DNA of 64,000 nucleotides, taken from assembly GCF_003072645.1 (NCBI RefSeq), contig NZ_CP028897.1, positions 4,565,501 to 4,629,500 of the forward strand, read 5' to 3'. The notes beneath the pieces are model-generated. The model did no database searches and had not been told where the DNA came from. It was given only the letters and a program-made list of their open reading frames with translations. Below, one piece after another: positions 29,503 through 39,194 of this stretch. Both the position numbers and the translations under genes were made by a program. Numbering within the stretch: the first letter of the stretch is position 1; each line of letters opens with the position of its first letter. The DNA comes from Dongshaea marina. Its GTDB lineage: Bacteria > Pseudomonadota > Gammaproteobacteria > Enterobacterales > Aeromonadaceae.

Positions 29503-29778
29503 TCACCATCCCTCATTCTATCTCTCTCATCCGCTCAGGGTTTGAATCGCACCAACGCATGATAACAAAATTCAGTTTGTTAAATGACTCGCTTCAGAGC
29601 CAAGGTAGTGATTTCAAGGTCACCCCCCATGGCTATATGAGTGATGAACGCACAATTTCAGGCAAGAGTGTTTTATCTGGCCAGCAATGTCAGTGGCAGA
29701 TTTCTCAGCTGTAGATTATCTCAAGGGGTCGCTATTGCCAGGCTCCCTTGGCTATAATGCGCGAAAACCCTTTTATGA

Positions 29779-30273
<495 letters not shown>

Positions 30274-30464
30274 GTCTTGCAATCAGTACCACATAACTTG
30301 GATAGCTTGAGCTCCTATCAAATAAGATTATGGAGCTCTGTCACACTGACGTCTCACTATCACCTAAAAAGAGACTGAGCTATGGAAGCCTTTAGAACAG
30401 TCATCCAGCCTCTGAACGAATGTGGGGACGAACCACTCACAGTTTTTCCGAGACAGGATGTCGA

Positions 30465-30550
30465 GCTGCGTAGTTCTGTGGAGGGACTCACAGTACGAAG
30501 CGAGTTTTTGATTACTTTTGGCGATACAAAAGTAATGTGCTGCCGGCACC
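30465..30550. repeat. Three-hairpin intergenic repeat, copy A
   Basis: This is the first of two dispersed copies (the other is at 36947-37032). Three stems are visible: CTGTG/CACAG (30476-30480 with 30489-30493), a 10-bp stem ATTACTTTTG/CAAAAGTAAT (30511-30520 with 30527-30536), and GTGC/GCAC (30537-30540 with 30546-30549). Copy B has the same spacing with paired base changes. It lies in the roughly 300-base gap between convergent coaD and mutM. An open frame of about 65 codons crosses it, but the pattern of change fits structure rather than protein. Confidence 0.8.
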
Positions 30551-30575
30551 CAGGCATCGATGCAGCACAGCTGCA

Positions 30576-31399
30576 CTAACCCTTCGGTGCCTCCTGGCAC
30601 CTGGGGCAGCAGAAGGTTGCCCGCTGTCCCTGGACAAACTTCTCGATCGGATGCTGGCAGTCCGGACAGGGCTCCCCTCCCGCCCGTAGACATTGAGGTT
30701 CAGGGCAAAATATCCGGGCTTACCATCTGCCTGTAGGAAGTCTTTGAGGGTCGTCCCTCCGGCACCGATCGCCTCAATCAGGGTTCGCTTAATTGAGTCG
30801 ACCAGGATCTGAGCCTGCTCACGGGTCAGTTGGCAGGCTATCATCCGCGGTGATATCCGGGCACGAAATAGTGCCTCATTGGCGTAAATGTTCCCTATGC
30901 CAACAACCACCTTAGAATCCATCAGAAGCTGCTTAATTGAAATAGAGCGCCGGGTACTGCAATGAATCAAATAATCAGCGTCAAACTCATCACAGAGCGG
31001 CTCAGGGCCAAGTTGGGCCAACAGAGGGTGCAAAAGCCCATCTCCCTCCTGCCACAGGACGGCACCAAAGCGTCTGGGATCATGAAATCTCAACACCGAG
31101 CCATTGCCCAGCAGGATATCCAGGTGATCGTGCTTTCCCGGCCTCGGTGGCGAATGCAGCACCCGCACATTCCCCGACATCCCGAGATGGATCAGCAGGG
31201 TGCCGCCTGTGGTTTCCAGCAGCAGATACTTGGCTCTGCGGGAGACTCGGATGATCTTGGCCCCCTCCACCCGCTTAACCTCGTCAGGAACCGGCCAACG
31301 TAGCTTGGGAGTACGCACCTTGATCTGCTCAATTGTTTGCTCAAGCAGCCAGGGTTCAATTCCCTGACGACTCACTTCCACTTCGGGTAGCTCAGGCAT
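30576..31399 (-). CDS. mutM: Formamidopyrimidine-DNA glycosylase (one frameshift)
   Basis: MutM removes 8-oxoguanine and other oxidised purines from DNA. The catalytic proline and glutamate are at the start ([16 protein letters not shown]). The helix-two-turn-helix and the NIYANEALF signature are present. After VYGREG the frame is lost at CCCC (30674-30677, plus strand). One more base restores [16 protein letters not shown] and CCPRCQ, the four-cysteine zinc finger, ending at 30576 with 274 residues. The start overlaps the upstream hypothetical gene by 8 bases. Confidence 0.94.
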
Positions 31400-31868
31400 T
31401 TTTCTCGACCACCAGTTCCTTTAATTTCCAGTAATCTTCTGATGTTACCTGAAGCCATACCCCAAGCCAATTGCGGACATAATAGTCCCCCTGAAAGCGA
31501 GACAGGGTTAACAACAGAGGCTGATCATGACCCGCCAGCCACACCCTAATCACCTCTCCCTGCTCCGGGAACTGCTGATTCGGGGATTTAGGCCACTGCT
31601 GGTGCAACCAGTAATCAAGACGGGAAGATATTTGCAGAGAGCTAATCTTAAGTGCCGGCTGGACTCGCCAGCTGTTGCCGATGCGCTCAATGCTATAATC
31701 CGGGCCCTTCCAGGTCAGGATCACCGCATCCTTAGGAAGCAGACTCAGGATCTGCTCGGCGGGAGCATTGCGCTGGATCCTGCGATCAGCCAGCTGAAAC
31801 AGTAGTATGATTGCCATCACGGCAAAGATCAGGACATTGTTCCAGCCCTTGCGGGTTAATCGCACCAT
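31392..31868 (-). CDS. Hypothetical single-pass membrane protein
   Basis: A 158-residue protein not recognised as a named family. One hydrophobic segment lies near residues 12-27 (VLIFAVMAIILLFQLA), after a basic start (MVRLTRKGWNN). The orientation rule suggests a cytoplasmic N-terminus and a periplasmic domain of about 130 residues. That domain is rich in W and Y (DYWLHQQWPKSP, GDYYVRNWLGVWLQV). No catalytic motif is seen. It overlaps mutM by 8 bases and is probably co-transcribed with it. Confidence 0.75.
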   Translation of the reverse strand: MVRLTRKGWNNVLIFAVMAIILLFQLADRRIQRNAPAEQILSLLPKDAVILTWKGPDYSIERIGNSWRVQPALKISSLQISSRLDYWLHQQWPKSPNQQFPEQGEVIRVWLAGHDQPLLLTLSRFQGDYYVRNWLGVWLQVTSEDYWKLKELVVEKNA

Positions 31869-31907
31869 ACGCCCCTCACTTCCTGTGGATCTTTATCCAT
31901 ATATACT

Positions 31908-31937
31908 AAAAAACCCGGCCAATGGCCGGGTTTTTTT
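31908..31937 (-). terminator. Terminator of the rpmB-rpmG operon
   Basis: CCCGGCC (31914-31920) and GGCCGGG (31924-31930) pair around a 3-base loop and are flanked by A and T tracts. It is symmetric and can act on both strands. On the minus strand it lies 19 bases past the rpmG stop. Confidence 0.9.
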
Positions 31938-31955
31938 AACAAAAGCTGTAATCAA

Positions 31956-32126
31956 TTACTTGATTTTGCCTTCTTTGTACATCACGTGCTTACGAACCAC
32001 GGGATCGTACTTTTTGATTTCCATCTTACCAGGCATGGTACGCTTGTTCTTAGTGGTCGTGTAGAAGTGACCGGTACCAGCGGATGAGTTCAGACGGATT
32101 TTTTCACGAATACCTTTAGCAGCCAT
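31956..32126 (-). CDS. rpmG: 50S ribosomal protein L33
   Basis: This 56-residue protein matches bacterial L33: [19 protein letters not shown] at the start, [21 protein letters not shown] in the middle and [14 protein letters not shown] at the end. There is no CxxC zinc ribbon, as in E. coli L33 (55 residues). It follows rpmB by 10 bases with a GGAG ribosome-binding site. Confidence 0.97.
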   Translation of the reverse strand: MAAKGIREKIRLNSSAGTGHFYTTTKNKRTMPGKMEIKKYDPVVRKHVMYKEGKIK

Positions 32127-32136
32127 GAGTTACTCC

Positions 32137-32373
32137 TTAGATCTTCTCACCACGGGCACGCATTTCCGTCAGAACGGCGTCGATACCCTTTTTATCGATG
32201 ATACGCATACCTTTAGCAGATACACGCAGTTTTACAAAACGGTTCTCGCTCTCAACCCAGAAACGGTGTGAGTGCAGGTTTGGCAGGAAACGACGCTTAG
32301 TTGCGTTGTTTGCGTGCGAGCGGTTGTTACCAACAGCTGGGCGTTTGCCAGTTACTTGGCATACTCTAGACAT
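32137..32373 (-). CDS. rpmB: 50S ribosomal protein L28
   Basis: A 78-residue ribosomal protein, the length of E. coli L28. [28 protein letters not shown] is the family's N-terminal signature and [15 protein letters not shown] is also conserved. It is the first gene of the rpmB-rpmG pair, the usual neighbour of mutM and coaD. Confidence 0.98.
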   Translation of the reverse strand: MSRVCQVTGKRPAVGNNRSHANNATKRRFLPNLHSHRFWVESENRFVKLRVSAKGMRIIDKKGIDAVLTEMRARGEKI

Positions 32374-32617
32374 GTCAAATAGTCTCCAAAAATCTTACTT
32401 TCTTGCTCGAGCTTTATGTGCCTCTTTGGCCGTCAAAAATAAGAGGCACTGAAAGGCGGGTTTTTATACAGGATCTGGTTTTAAAGATCAAGAAAAACCG
32501 GCTCGGGACTAAAAATTCCGATGCGCTATTGTTCCACTGTCAGCCGCCACTATCAAGTAAAATAGCCGTGTCTGTGAACAATAACCCGCCAGCAGGCCCA
32601 TCTGGCCCACAAAATTG

Positions 32618-33627
32618 CTATAAAATCAGCTCTTTTACCTGAGGATCTTTACGATCCAGGTAATGAGTTGACTGAATTCGGCGAATCGTCCGGCTCTTAC
32701 CACGGATCAACAGGGTCTCGGTATGAGCAAAACAACCATCACTGGTGATCCCGCCTAACAGATCCCCTTGGTGATCCCGGTAGCCGAAAAGATCACATTG
32801 TCGTTCTTGGCAAGCTCTGCCATCTTGAGCACCTGACCACACTCCAGGCCCAGTTCACGACAGCGTTCGATCTCCAGCTCACCATGACGGCGGTTCTCGG
32901 GGGTATCTTCCTTCACCTGGTGACGGGGAAGCAGACGCCCCTGCATATCACCATCCAGAGCACGAACCACGGCCGCAGAGATCACCCCTTCGGGAGCCCC
33001 GCCGACACCATAGAGAACATCCACCTCATTTTCAGGCAGGCAAGCAAGAATCGAAGCGGCAACATCGCCATCGGGAATCGCGAACACCCGCACGCCCATC
33101 TGCTGCATGCTGGCAATTGCCGCATCGTGCCGGGGCTTGGCCAGGGTCATCACGGTCAGACGCTCCATAGGCTTATTCAGTGCCTTGGCAATCGATACCA
33201 GGTTTTCTTCCAGAGGCTTATTGAGATCCAGGGCCCCTTTGGCGCCTTGTCCAACAATCAGCTTCTCCATATACATATCGGGAGCCTTGAGGAAGGTACC
33301 TTTATCACCCACAGCCAGCACCGCCAATGCATTGCCCTGGCCCATGGCGGTCATTCGGGTCCCCTCGATAGGATCGACCGCAATATCCACTGCCGCTCCC
33401 TCGCCGGTTCCAACCTTTTCACCGATATACAGCATGGGTGCTTCATCGATTTCACCCTCACCGATGACAATCTCACCCTGAATATCGATCTGATTGAGCA
33501 AGATCCGCATCGCTTCAACCGCGGCGCCATCGGCCTGGTTCTTATCACCGCGCCCCAACCACTTATAACCTGCCAAGGCGGCAGCCTCGGTTACCCGTGA
33601 AAATTCGATTGCCAACTCTCTACGCAT
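32618..33627 (-). CDS. glpX: Class II fructose-1,6-bisphosphatase GlpX (one frameshift)
   Basis: GlpX hydrolyses fructose 1,6-bisphosphate in gluconeogenesis, using Mn or Mg. Motifs visible are KNQADGAAVEAMR, GEGEIDEAPMLY, DPIEGT and GVGGAPEGVI. The frame is lost after SATGITKG at CCCC (32764-32767, plus strand). One more base restores DLLGGITSDGCFAHTETLLIRGKSRTIR and ends at 32618, for 336 residues, the E. coli length. It is alone, not in a glpFKX operon. Confidence 0.94.
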
Positions 33628-33828
33628 TCGCTGTTACCTCCAGTTGAGAGGCGCCTATTGTAGAGAAACTGTGCAACTGATTCCATGCCAGTTACAAAAC
33701 GTCACGCCCCCATCCCTGAATCTTCGGAGCTATCAATATTTAACACCTCTAAATAAATATTGTCCTCCAGTGGTTTTCGTTACACTAGCGGCTGTTTCCT
33801 ATCCCAAGCATCACGAGGTATTGTGCCA

Positions 33829-34644
33829 ATGTATAAAGTTGTTGTCTCCGATCTGGATGGAACCCTGTTCAATCAGGCTCATCAAATCAGTCCCTATACC
33901 CGCCAGGTAATTCATCAGCTCCTGGATCAGGGATACAAATTTATACTTGCGACCGGGCGCCACCACCAGGATGTGCAAAAAATTCGCAGCCAACTTGGCA
34001 TTGATTGCTTCCTTATCACCAGCAATGGTGCCATGGTGCATGATAAGCAAGATAACCTCATCCATACCCAAAGCATTGAGCCCAAACTGGTTGCAAAACT
34101 ACTCGAGATCGAGCGGCCGACCGGTGTGCATGCCAATATCTACCGTGGCGATGAATGGTTTGTTGAACAAGAGAGCCCGGATCTTCTTGAGTTCCATCCA
34201 GACTCAGCTTTTAGTTACCAGCTCTGTGATTTCAGATCCCTGGATAAAGAGGGAACCACCAAGCTATTTTTCTCCGGCTCTCACGAGGAGCTGCTCGCTT
34301 TAGAAAAAGTATTTGAAGCTCAGTTAGGAGACAAGCTGCATATCGCCTTCTCGCTTCCTACCTGCCTGGAGGTGATGGCCAAGGGAGTGAACAAGGGAAG
34401 CGCCCTTGAAGCTGTACTCAAGGTGAAGGGCTTTAAGGCGGAGCAGTCGGTTGCCTTTGGTGATGGAATGAATGATTACGAGATGCTAAAAACCGCAGGA
34501 CTTGGGGTAGTGATGTCCAATGCCCACGACCGGCTGAAACAACAGCTCCCCGAGCACCCCAGAGCTGGTAGTAATGATGATGATGGGGTCGCTCACTTCT
34601 TAAATGAGCTGCTTTTCAACCAGCAGCAACAGCAAAGCGCCTGA
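33829..34644 (+). CDS. yigL: HAD phosphatase YigL (Cof subfamily)
   Basis: A Cof-type HAD phosphatase of 271 residues, most like E. coli YigL, which acts on pyridoxal phosphate and sugar phosphates. The catalytic aspartates are D8 and D10 in SDLDGT. GRHHQDVQKIR, TSNGAMVHD and the C-terminal FGDGMNDYEML also fit. The start at 33829 has an ACGAGG site; an upstream extension of the frame lacks family residues. It is divergent from glpX. Confidence 0.9.
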   Translation: MYKVVVSDLDGTLFNQAHQISPYTRQVIHQLLDQGYKFILATGRHHQDVQKIRSQLGIDCFLITSNGAMVHDKQDNLIHTQSIEPKLVAKLLEIERPTGVHANIYRGDEWFVEQESPDLLEFHPDSAFSYQLCDFRSLDKEGTTKLFFSGSHEELLALEKVFEAQLGDKLHIAFSLPTCLEVMAKGVNKGSALEAVLKVKGFKAEQSVAFGDGMNDYEMLKTAGLGVVMSNAHDRLKQQLPEHPRAGSNDDDGVAHFLNELLFNQQQQQSA

Positions 34645-34656
34645 TCTTTTAAGACC

Positions 34657-34690
34657 TGGGTAGTCGACTCCGGGCTACCCAAAATCCCTT
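34657..34690 (+). terminator. Probable terminator after yigL
   Basis: TGGGTAG (34657-34663) pairs with CTACCCA (34675-34681), followed by a short T-containing tail. It lies 12 bases after the yigL stop. Confidence 0.55.
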
Positions 34691-34815
34691 TTTGAAACTC
34701 CAAATAGCAGATTCTGTAACTATTTTTTTGCGAAAATCCCATCTCCGGCAGAATAATTAAAAAAGAGCCCAAGGTTTGAGGCTCCACTTTTTGTTGATCA
34801 ACACGGAAGGTTACG

Positions 34816-36354
34816 ATGGATAATCGCATCAAAAAGGGATTGCAGTTGCTGATCATCCCCGCCCTGGCAGCCTGTAGTGGCGGACAGTACACACTAAAGC
34901 CCACACTCCTACCCGATAAAACAGGCTCACAAATCACCACGGATCCCGGTTTTCACACCGTGCTGCAGCAGGGGTATATAGAAAAACGGGACAAACAAAG
35001 CCTGTTTATCCCCTGTCAGAGTGATAAGCCGATTCCATTTGAAGCATCCTCCAAATTCTGGGCTCTTTTTCATCAACTGCAGAAAAAGCCCTCAGAAAAA
35101 TTATATGCCGAGTTTGCCGGTGAGCTTCATTCCGCCAGTGCCACAACACCTTACCGGGTAGAGCTCAAAGAGATGCGCTACCTGAGCAAGCCTAAGGCTG
35201 ACAGCTGTAAATCTAAGCCAAAGCATTATGCCTTTGAAGCCGAGGGATTTGGGGAGCAACCCTGGACACTTAAGGTTCAGGGCCAGATCATCCAGGTAGT
35301 GACACCACCACCCAATGAGTTTGATTTTAAAGTCACCTCTGTTCAGGCCCAGAGTCACCGCCACCTGGTTAAGTTCATCGATCAGCTGGGAACCGAGGGG
35401 ATGCTGCGCTTTGAACAAAAAGCCTGTATCGATCCGAATCAGCAGTGGATCAAGCCCTATCAGGTGAATCTGAGGATTGGCCCTACCCTTTACAAGGGGT
35501 GTGGTATGGCCGGTTGGCTCTCTCCTCAATATCCAATCCTGGGAGACTGGAACGGTCAATACGCCTCCAAGGAGGGGCCTGTCATCTACAAGCTGGAACT
35601 TCAGCCTGACTACAGCACCAGCCTATCGGTTCATAAGCCCGGTCAATCCGCTCAGCCTGAACAGGGTTTTTGGAAGCCCAGAGGCGCGGGAGCCGAAATA
35701 TTTACCTATTCAGCCACTGGGGCGACCAGCCTGCTGTTTGACTATCAGCAAGGGATGCTAGTCAGTAAGGGACAAACTCTTGATGGAAAATTCACTCCCT
35801 TCGACAAGCCGCTGCAGATGTTGAAAAAAGGCCACCCGATGGCCCAACACTCCACCCTACCACCCAAACAGGCGATCCTGGGGACACGCACACTGCCGGT
35901 CGAAACCCTGAGTGCAACCACCAGGGTCGATCCTATGGTTCACAAGGCGCTGCTGAAGTATTTCTCAGATCACCGCACCAAGCCCGATGGTAATTTCTAT
36001 CGCTACCTTCGCTATGACCTCAATGGTGATGGGATCAAGGAGCTGCTGATCGAGATGAACTGGTGTCGCCGCGCCAGTGATGGCTGCGTCCTGCTGATTT
36101 TCCAGGGTGAGAAGAAAGGCTATCGCTACATTAGCCGTGCCTTTGATGCCGGCCAGGAGATCTGGATATCCGAAGTCACTCATCATGAGTGGCAGGATAT
36201 GTGGACCCAAAATAGCAAAGGCAAATGGATGCTGCTTAAATTTAATAACATCTCCTATAACGAGCAGCTTAAACCTGCATCGGATCACCAGATCCCTGAG
36301 CAGATGCCGGTGCAACTTAAGTTCGGGAAAAAATCCTGGATCAAGCTGCAATAA
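34816..36354 (+). CDS. Large lipoprotein of unknown function
   Basis: A 512-residue protein with a lipoprotein signal (basic start, hydrophobic LLIIPALAAC, lipobox LAAC at about 17-20). Residues about 140-165 (KHYAFEAEGFGEQPWTLKV) resemble a small beta-barrel domain found in COG3650 lipoproteins, where this tryptophan-containing stretch is typical. The C-terminal region carries DLNGDGIKELLIEM, an EF-hand-like calcium loop, then LLIFQGEKKGYRYI. This mix suggests an outer-membrane-anchored protein that may bind a ligand or metal. I do not know its role. A strong terminator follows at 36399. Confidence 0.78.
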   Translation: MDNRIKKGLQLLIIPALAACSGGQYTLKPTLLPDKTGSQITTDPGFHTVLQQGYIEKRDKQSLFIPCQSDKPIPFEASSKFWALFHQLQKKPSEKLYAEFAGELHSASATTPYRVELKEMRYLSKPKADSCKSKPKHYAFEAEGFGEQPWTLKVQGQIIQVVTPPPNEFDFKVTSVQAQSHRHLVKFIDQLGTEGMLRFEQKACIDPNQQWIKPYQVNLRIGPTLYKGCGMAGWLSPQYPILGDWNGQYASKEGPVIYKLELQPDYSTSLSVHKPGQSAQPEQGFWKPRGAGAEIFTYSATGATSLLFDYQQGMLVSKGQTLDGKFTPFDKPLQMLKKGHPMAQHSTLPPKQAILGTRTLPVETLSATTRVDPMVHKALLKYFSDHRTKPDGNFYRYLRYDLNGDGIKELLIEMNWCRRASDGCVLLIFQGEKKGYRYISRAFDAGQEIWISEVTHHEWQDMWTQNSKGKWMLLKFNNISYNEQLKPASDHQIPEQMPVQLKFGKKSWIKLQ

Positions 36355-36398
36355 ACGCAAAGAGGGAAAGCTCCCTCTTCACTCCCAAGCTCAAAGAT

Positions 36399-36421
36399 GC
36401 AGCCCTTCGGGGCTGCTTTTT
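36399..36421 (+). terminator. Strong terminator with UUCG loop
   Basis: GCAGCCC (36399-36405), the loop TTCG, and GGGCTGC (36410-36416) are followed by TTTTT. A second hairpin, AAGAGGGA/TCCCTCTT (36360-36379), sits just before it. Together they end the lipoprotein transcript. Confidence 0.9.
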
Positions 36422-36489
36422 CCTTTGCCATCAGCATTCCCGGTCAGGATGCTGAAAATCGGCATCTAGGGCACAACCTGAAATTCACT

Positions 36490-36640
36490 TTGGTACAAAG
36501 CTGACTTGTGGAATTTGACCTGCGGTCAGCTGATTTGTGCCTGCGGCACAAGTGTCCGGCCGCGGACTGCGGGTCAGGCCGTTCTCAGGCATCCTGCCTT
36601 CCACGGCATTGATACATCCCTGTATGGCGGGGATGTTCAC
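36490..36640. repeat. Palindrome-rich intergenic stretch
   Basis: Four or more short hairpins follow one another: TGACC-TGC-GGTCA (36516-36528), TTGTGCC-TGC-GGCACAA (36535-36551), GTCCG-GCCG-CGGAC (36554-36567) and CATCCC/GGGATG (36615-36635). The first two share a TGC loop. The whole gap from 36355 to 37176 holds no convincing gene. It contains the terminator, this stretch and repeat copy B. Confidence 0.65.
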
Positions 36641-36946
36641 CAGTCCCCCTAACAACCCCGAGGGTGCCCCTCGATTCGTGGAGATCCTGAAAATCACTTA
36701 CTCCTTGAAGCTCAGCATAGACACGCCGTCCTTGCCGTGGCTATGCACTCATGGGATCCAGCCACTCGGCTTCACTCGCATTATGATTTTCAGGCTCGAA
36801 TCAAAGGGGCCCCCGTGAGCGAGTGCTAAGGGGAACTATAAACCCACTATTTTATTTTTCGAGGCAGGGTGGAATTGCTCCCGGAGCAATGAAACACGAG
36901 GTATGGATACCGAGCTGGTAGGATTATCAGGGATGATAATCGCCGA

Positions 36947-37032
36947 GCACCGCAGCTCTGCGGAGGGACTCGCAGCGCGAAGGGAGGTTTTGCTGACTTT
37001 TGCCAGTACAAAAGTCAGGCGCTGTCGGCGCC
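36947..37032. repeat. Three-hairpin intergenic repeat, copy B
   Basis: This is the second copy of the repeat at 30465-30550. The stems are CTGCG/CGCAG (36958-36962 with 36971-36975), CTGACTTTTG/CAAAAGTCAG (36993-37002 with 37009-37018) and GCGC/GCGC (37019-37022 with 37028-37031). Spacing between stems is identical to copy A. Bases that differ between copies do so in pairs that keep the stems intact. Confidence 0.8.
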
Positions 37033-37176
37033 CCGACATATTCTGTGGCGAAGCCACAATATTAGCAGAATGCAATGCAATCAAGTTCGCTTTTGGTACG
37101 CTGCGAGCTTAGATAATTTGCCCTTAGATCTGATGATTCGTGTTATAACACTAGCGCCTGTCCCGAGGACTCAGGG

Positions 37177-38070
37177 TCATAGGGGCTTATCACCCAGTCC
37201 TACTGTCGTCTCAAGAAAGCGATCCCGAATGGGATTAGCGACCGATGAGTTCCAGGCCAGGCAGATATCCCATGATGACTTATCCCCATCTAAGGGGTGA
37301 ATATTCACAGCAGAGCCAGCTAAGAAACGAACACTTTCAGGTAAAATAGCATTACCGATCCCGGCAGAAACCAGAGCAACCAATGTATGGATGTCTTCGG
37401 CCTCCTGCATCGCTCTCTCCGGGCGGTTCACCCCCAAATATCTTGCGATCTGGTTGTTGAGTCCCCCGGCTCTTCGGGAAGACATCTGAAGAAAGGGGCG
37501 TTCGTATAAGATAGTGTTAAGTTCATCTTGAGATTTATCAAAGTTGCCTTCCGATGACGCAGGCGTAACTAGAGCCAGCCTATCGGATAGCACCTTCTTT
37601 GTGCTTAGAGTGTCATCATGTGGATCTCGTATAAATCCCAACTGAATCTGATCGGCTAACAGCATCTCATGCTGCACCGACGATGGCAGGTCCTGTAGAT
37701 GGACCATGACATCTGAGGTGTGCTGGCGGAATTTTGCAACCAAAGCGGGAGCCAGTTCAAAGGTGGAAAGCCCAAAACCGATACTCAGCTGGCCAGAAAC
37801 GCCTAAAATCAAGGATTTTGCCTTTGCCTGAAAACGATCGCCCTGTTCGACCAATATCTTTGCCTGGGGAAGCAGCTGCTGTCCCATAGCGGTTAGCTCA
37901 GCGCCGTGGCGCCCCCGGTACAACAGGGTACAACCCAGAATCTTTTCAAGTGACTGTATTTGCTTGGTTAAGGCGGGCTGAGTTATGTGCAGCTGTTGAG
38001 ATGCCTCCTGATAGTTGCCAGTCTCGGCGATAGCTACAAGAGCCTGAAGCTGCCTAAAATCTAATCTCAT
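37177..38070 (-). CDS. LysR-family transcriptional regulator
   Basis: A full-length LysR regulator of 297 residues. The winged helix-turn-helix spans about 1-60 (FRQLQALVAIAETGNYQEASQQLHITQPALTKQIQSLEKILG). The effector-binding domain follows from about residue 90 (LSIGFGLSTFELAPALVAKFRQ). It is divergent from a small protein gene and a HAD phosphatase, so it may regulate them, as LysR proteins often control the divergent gene. The signal molecule is unknown. Confidence 0.92.
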   Translation of the reverse strand: MRLDFRQLQALVAIAETGNYQEASQQLHITQPALTKQIQSLEKILGCTLLYRGRHGAELTAMGQQLLPQAKILVEQGDRFQAKAKSLILGVSGQLSIGFGLSTFELAPALVAKFRQHTSDVMVHLQDLPSSVQHEMLLADQIQLGFIRDPHDDTLSTKKVLSDRLALVTPASSEGNFDKSQDELNTILYERPFLQMSSRRAGGLNNQIARYLGVNRPERAMQEAEDIHTLVALVSAGIGNAILPESVRFLAGSAVNIHPLDGDKSSWDICLAWNSSVANPIRDRFLETTVGLGDKPL

Positions 38071-38181
38071 TCCAAATCCTTATTGAACATGAAACATTAT
38101 TCATTATTCATCAGCCAAATATTTTGCTGTAATAATTCTACTTGACTTTTCGTGTCGTGTTAACAGGGAAGATTTAATCTC

Positions 38182-38430
38182 ATGAAGGAAACAAGGTATG
38201 TATTCTTAACTAAGGATGATGTCACCGTCCCACAGTCCTTAGAGGATACAGACGCGGGTGAAATTCTAATTAGTCTGCTTAGGCAAGGGTTTACACTATC
38301 CCCCTATCAAGTAATGGCAACAGATGCCAAGGATGCTATTGCCATCTCTGAATTTAAAAAAAGTGGACAGCTTCGTCAGGATAATGGTCTGCGATGGTTA
38401 GGACGTAATCCTACTTTAATTACCAGTTAA
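38182..38430 (+). CDS. Small protein of unknown function
   Basis: An 82-residue soluble protein without signal or membrane segments (MKETRYVFLTKDDVTVPQSLED at the start). It starts after an AGGGAAG site, 111 bases from the divergent LysR gene and 14 bases before the HAD gene. It does not match a family I recognise. The AT-rich composition matches the following two genes, so the group was probably acquired together. Confidence 0.65.
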   Translation: MKETRYVFLTKDDVTVPQSLEDTDAGEILISLLRQGFTLSPYQVMATDAKDAIAISEFKKSGQLRQDNGLRWLGRNPTLITS

Positions 38431-38444
38431 GGCTTAACATACGT

Positions 38445-39140
38445 ATGAAAAACTTCTCTGCGGTTTTATTTGATATGGATGGGGTGCTTATTGACTCTCG
38501 CCAAGTAATCGAGCAAGCATGGACTAGAGCAGCCCTAGATAAAGGGATACAATTAACGGATGATGATATTCATATGTATGTTCATGGCCGGCCTGGTCAA
38601 TACACCCTTGATCATATTTTTCATGAATACTCTGAAGAAGAAAAAGCATCTATAAAATCTCAGGTTGATAATTATGAAGAAACAGCTGACTGCAAATTAA
38701 CCCCAGGTGTTTATTCTTTAATAAAAAAACTAATTGAGCTAGAAATACCAACAGCTTTGGTAACCAGCAGCTGGAAAGAAAGAATTGATTATGTTCTCAA
38801 AAGCCACTCTCTAGAAAATGCTTTTAATACGATTATCAATAGACATGATGTCATCCATGGAAAACCCCACCCGAGCTGCTATCTATTAGCCGCATCACAG
38901 TTAAATATAAACATATCTGATTGCGTTGTTTTTGAAGATTCTATCAGCGGTGCTATTTCTGCAGAAAAAAGTGGTGCCACTTGCATTGGTATCGGTGATG
39001 ATAGCCGTCTGATAGAGAATGGTGCCATCGCCTTATACAGGGACTTTCAAAACATAAAATTTAATAATGGTTTGTCAATCAACATAGGTAGTTCATTTTA
39101 CCCACTAACTATAGGAAAGGAGCTCGATATGGTTAGCTGA
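38445..39140 (+). CDS. HAD phosphatase, beta-phosphoglucomutase-like
   Basis: A 231-residue HAD hydrolase with the phosphatase start AVLFDMDGVLIDS (catalytic D10 and D12), motif II T-S in ALVTSSWKERI, the lysine in IHGKPHPSCYLLAA and the metal-binding VFEDSISGAISAEKSGA. It belongs to the subfamily of beta-phosphoglucomutases and small sugar-phosphate phosphatases. The GKP-H-P motif fits a phosphatase. The substrate is unknown. It is AT-rich and follows the 82-residue protein gene. Confidence 0.85.
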   Translation: MKNFSAVLFDMDGVLIDSRQVIEQAWTRAALDKGIQLTDDDIHMYVHGRPGQYTLDHIFHEYSEEEKASIKSQVDNYEETADCKLTPGVYSLIKKLIELEIPTALVTSSWKERIDYVLKSHSLENAFNTIINRHDVIHGKPHPSCYLLAASQLNINISDCVVFEDSISGAISAEKSGATCIGIGDDSRLIENGAIALYRDFQNIKFNNGLSINIGSSFYPLTIGKELDMVS

Positions 39141-39194
39141 GTCAGGTCTTACAGACTCATTAATTTACCTGAGGAGAGCTGTTTTAATAGGTTT

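Noticed and set aside
30382-30579. 65-codon frame across repeat copy A, similar in part to the frame at 36903-37112
   Set aside because: The similarity follows from the shared repeat. Base changes are paired across stems rather than silent in codons, and there is no ribosome-binding site.
36537-36818. 93-codon frame in the palindrome island
   Set aside because: Low-quality composition, no start signal, and it crosses several hairpins.
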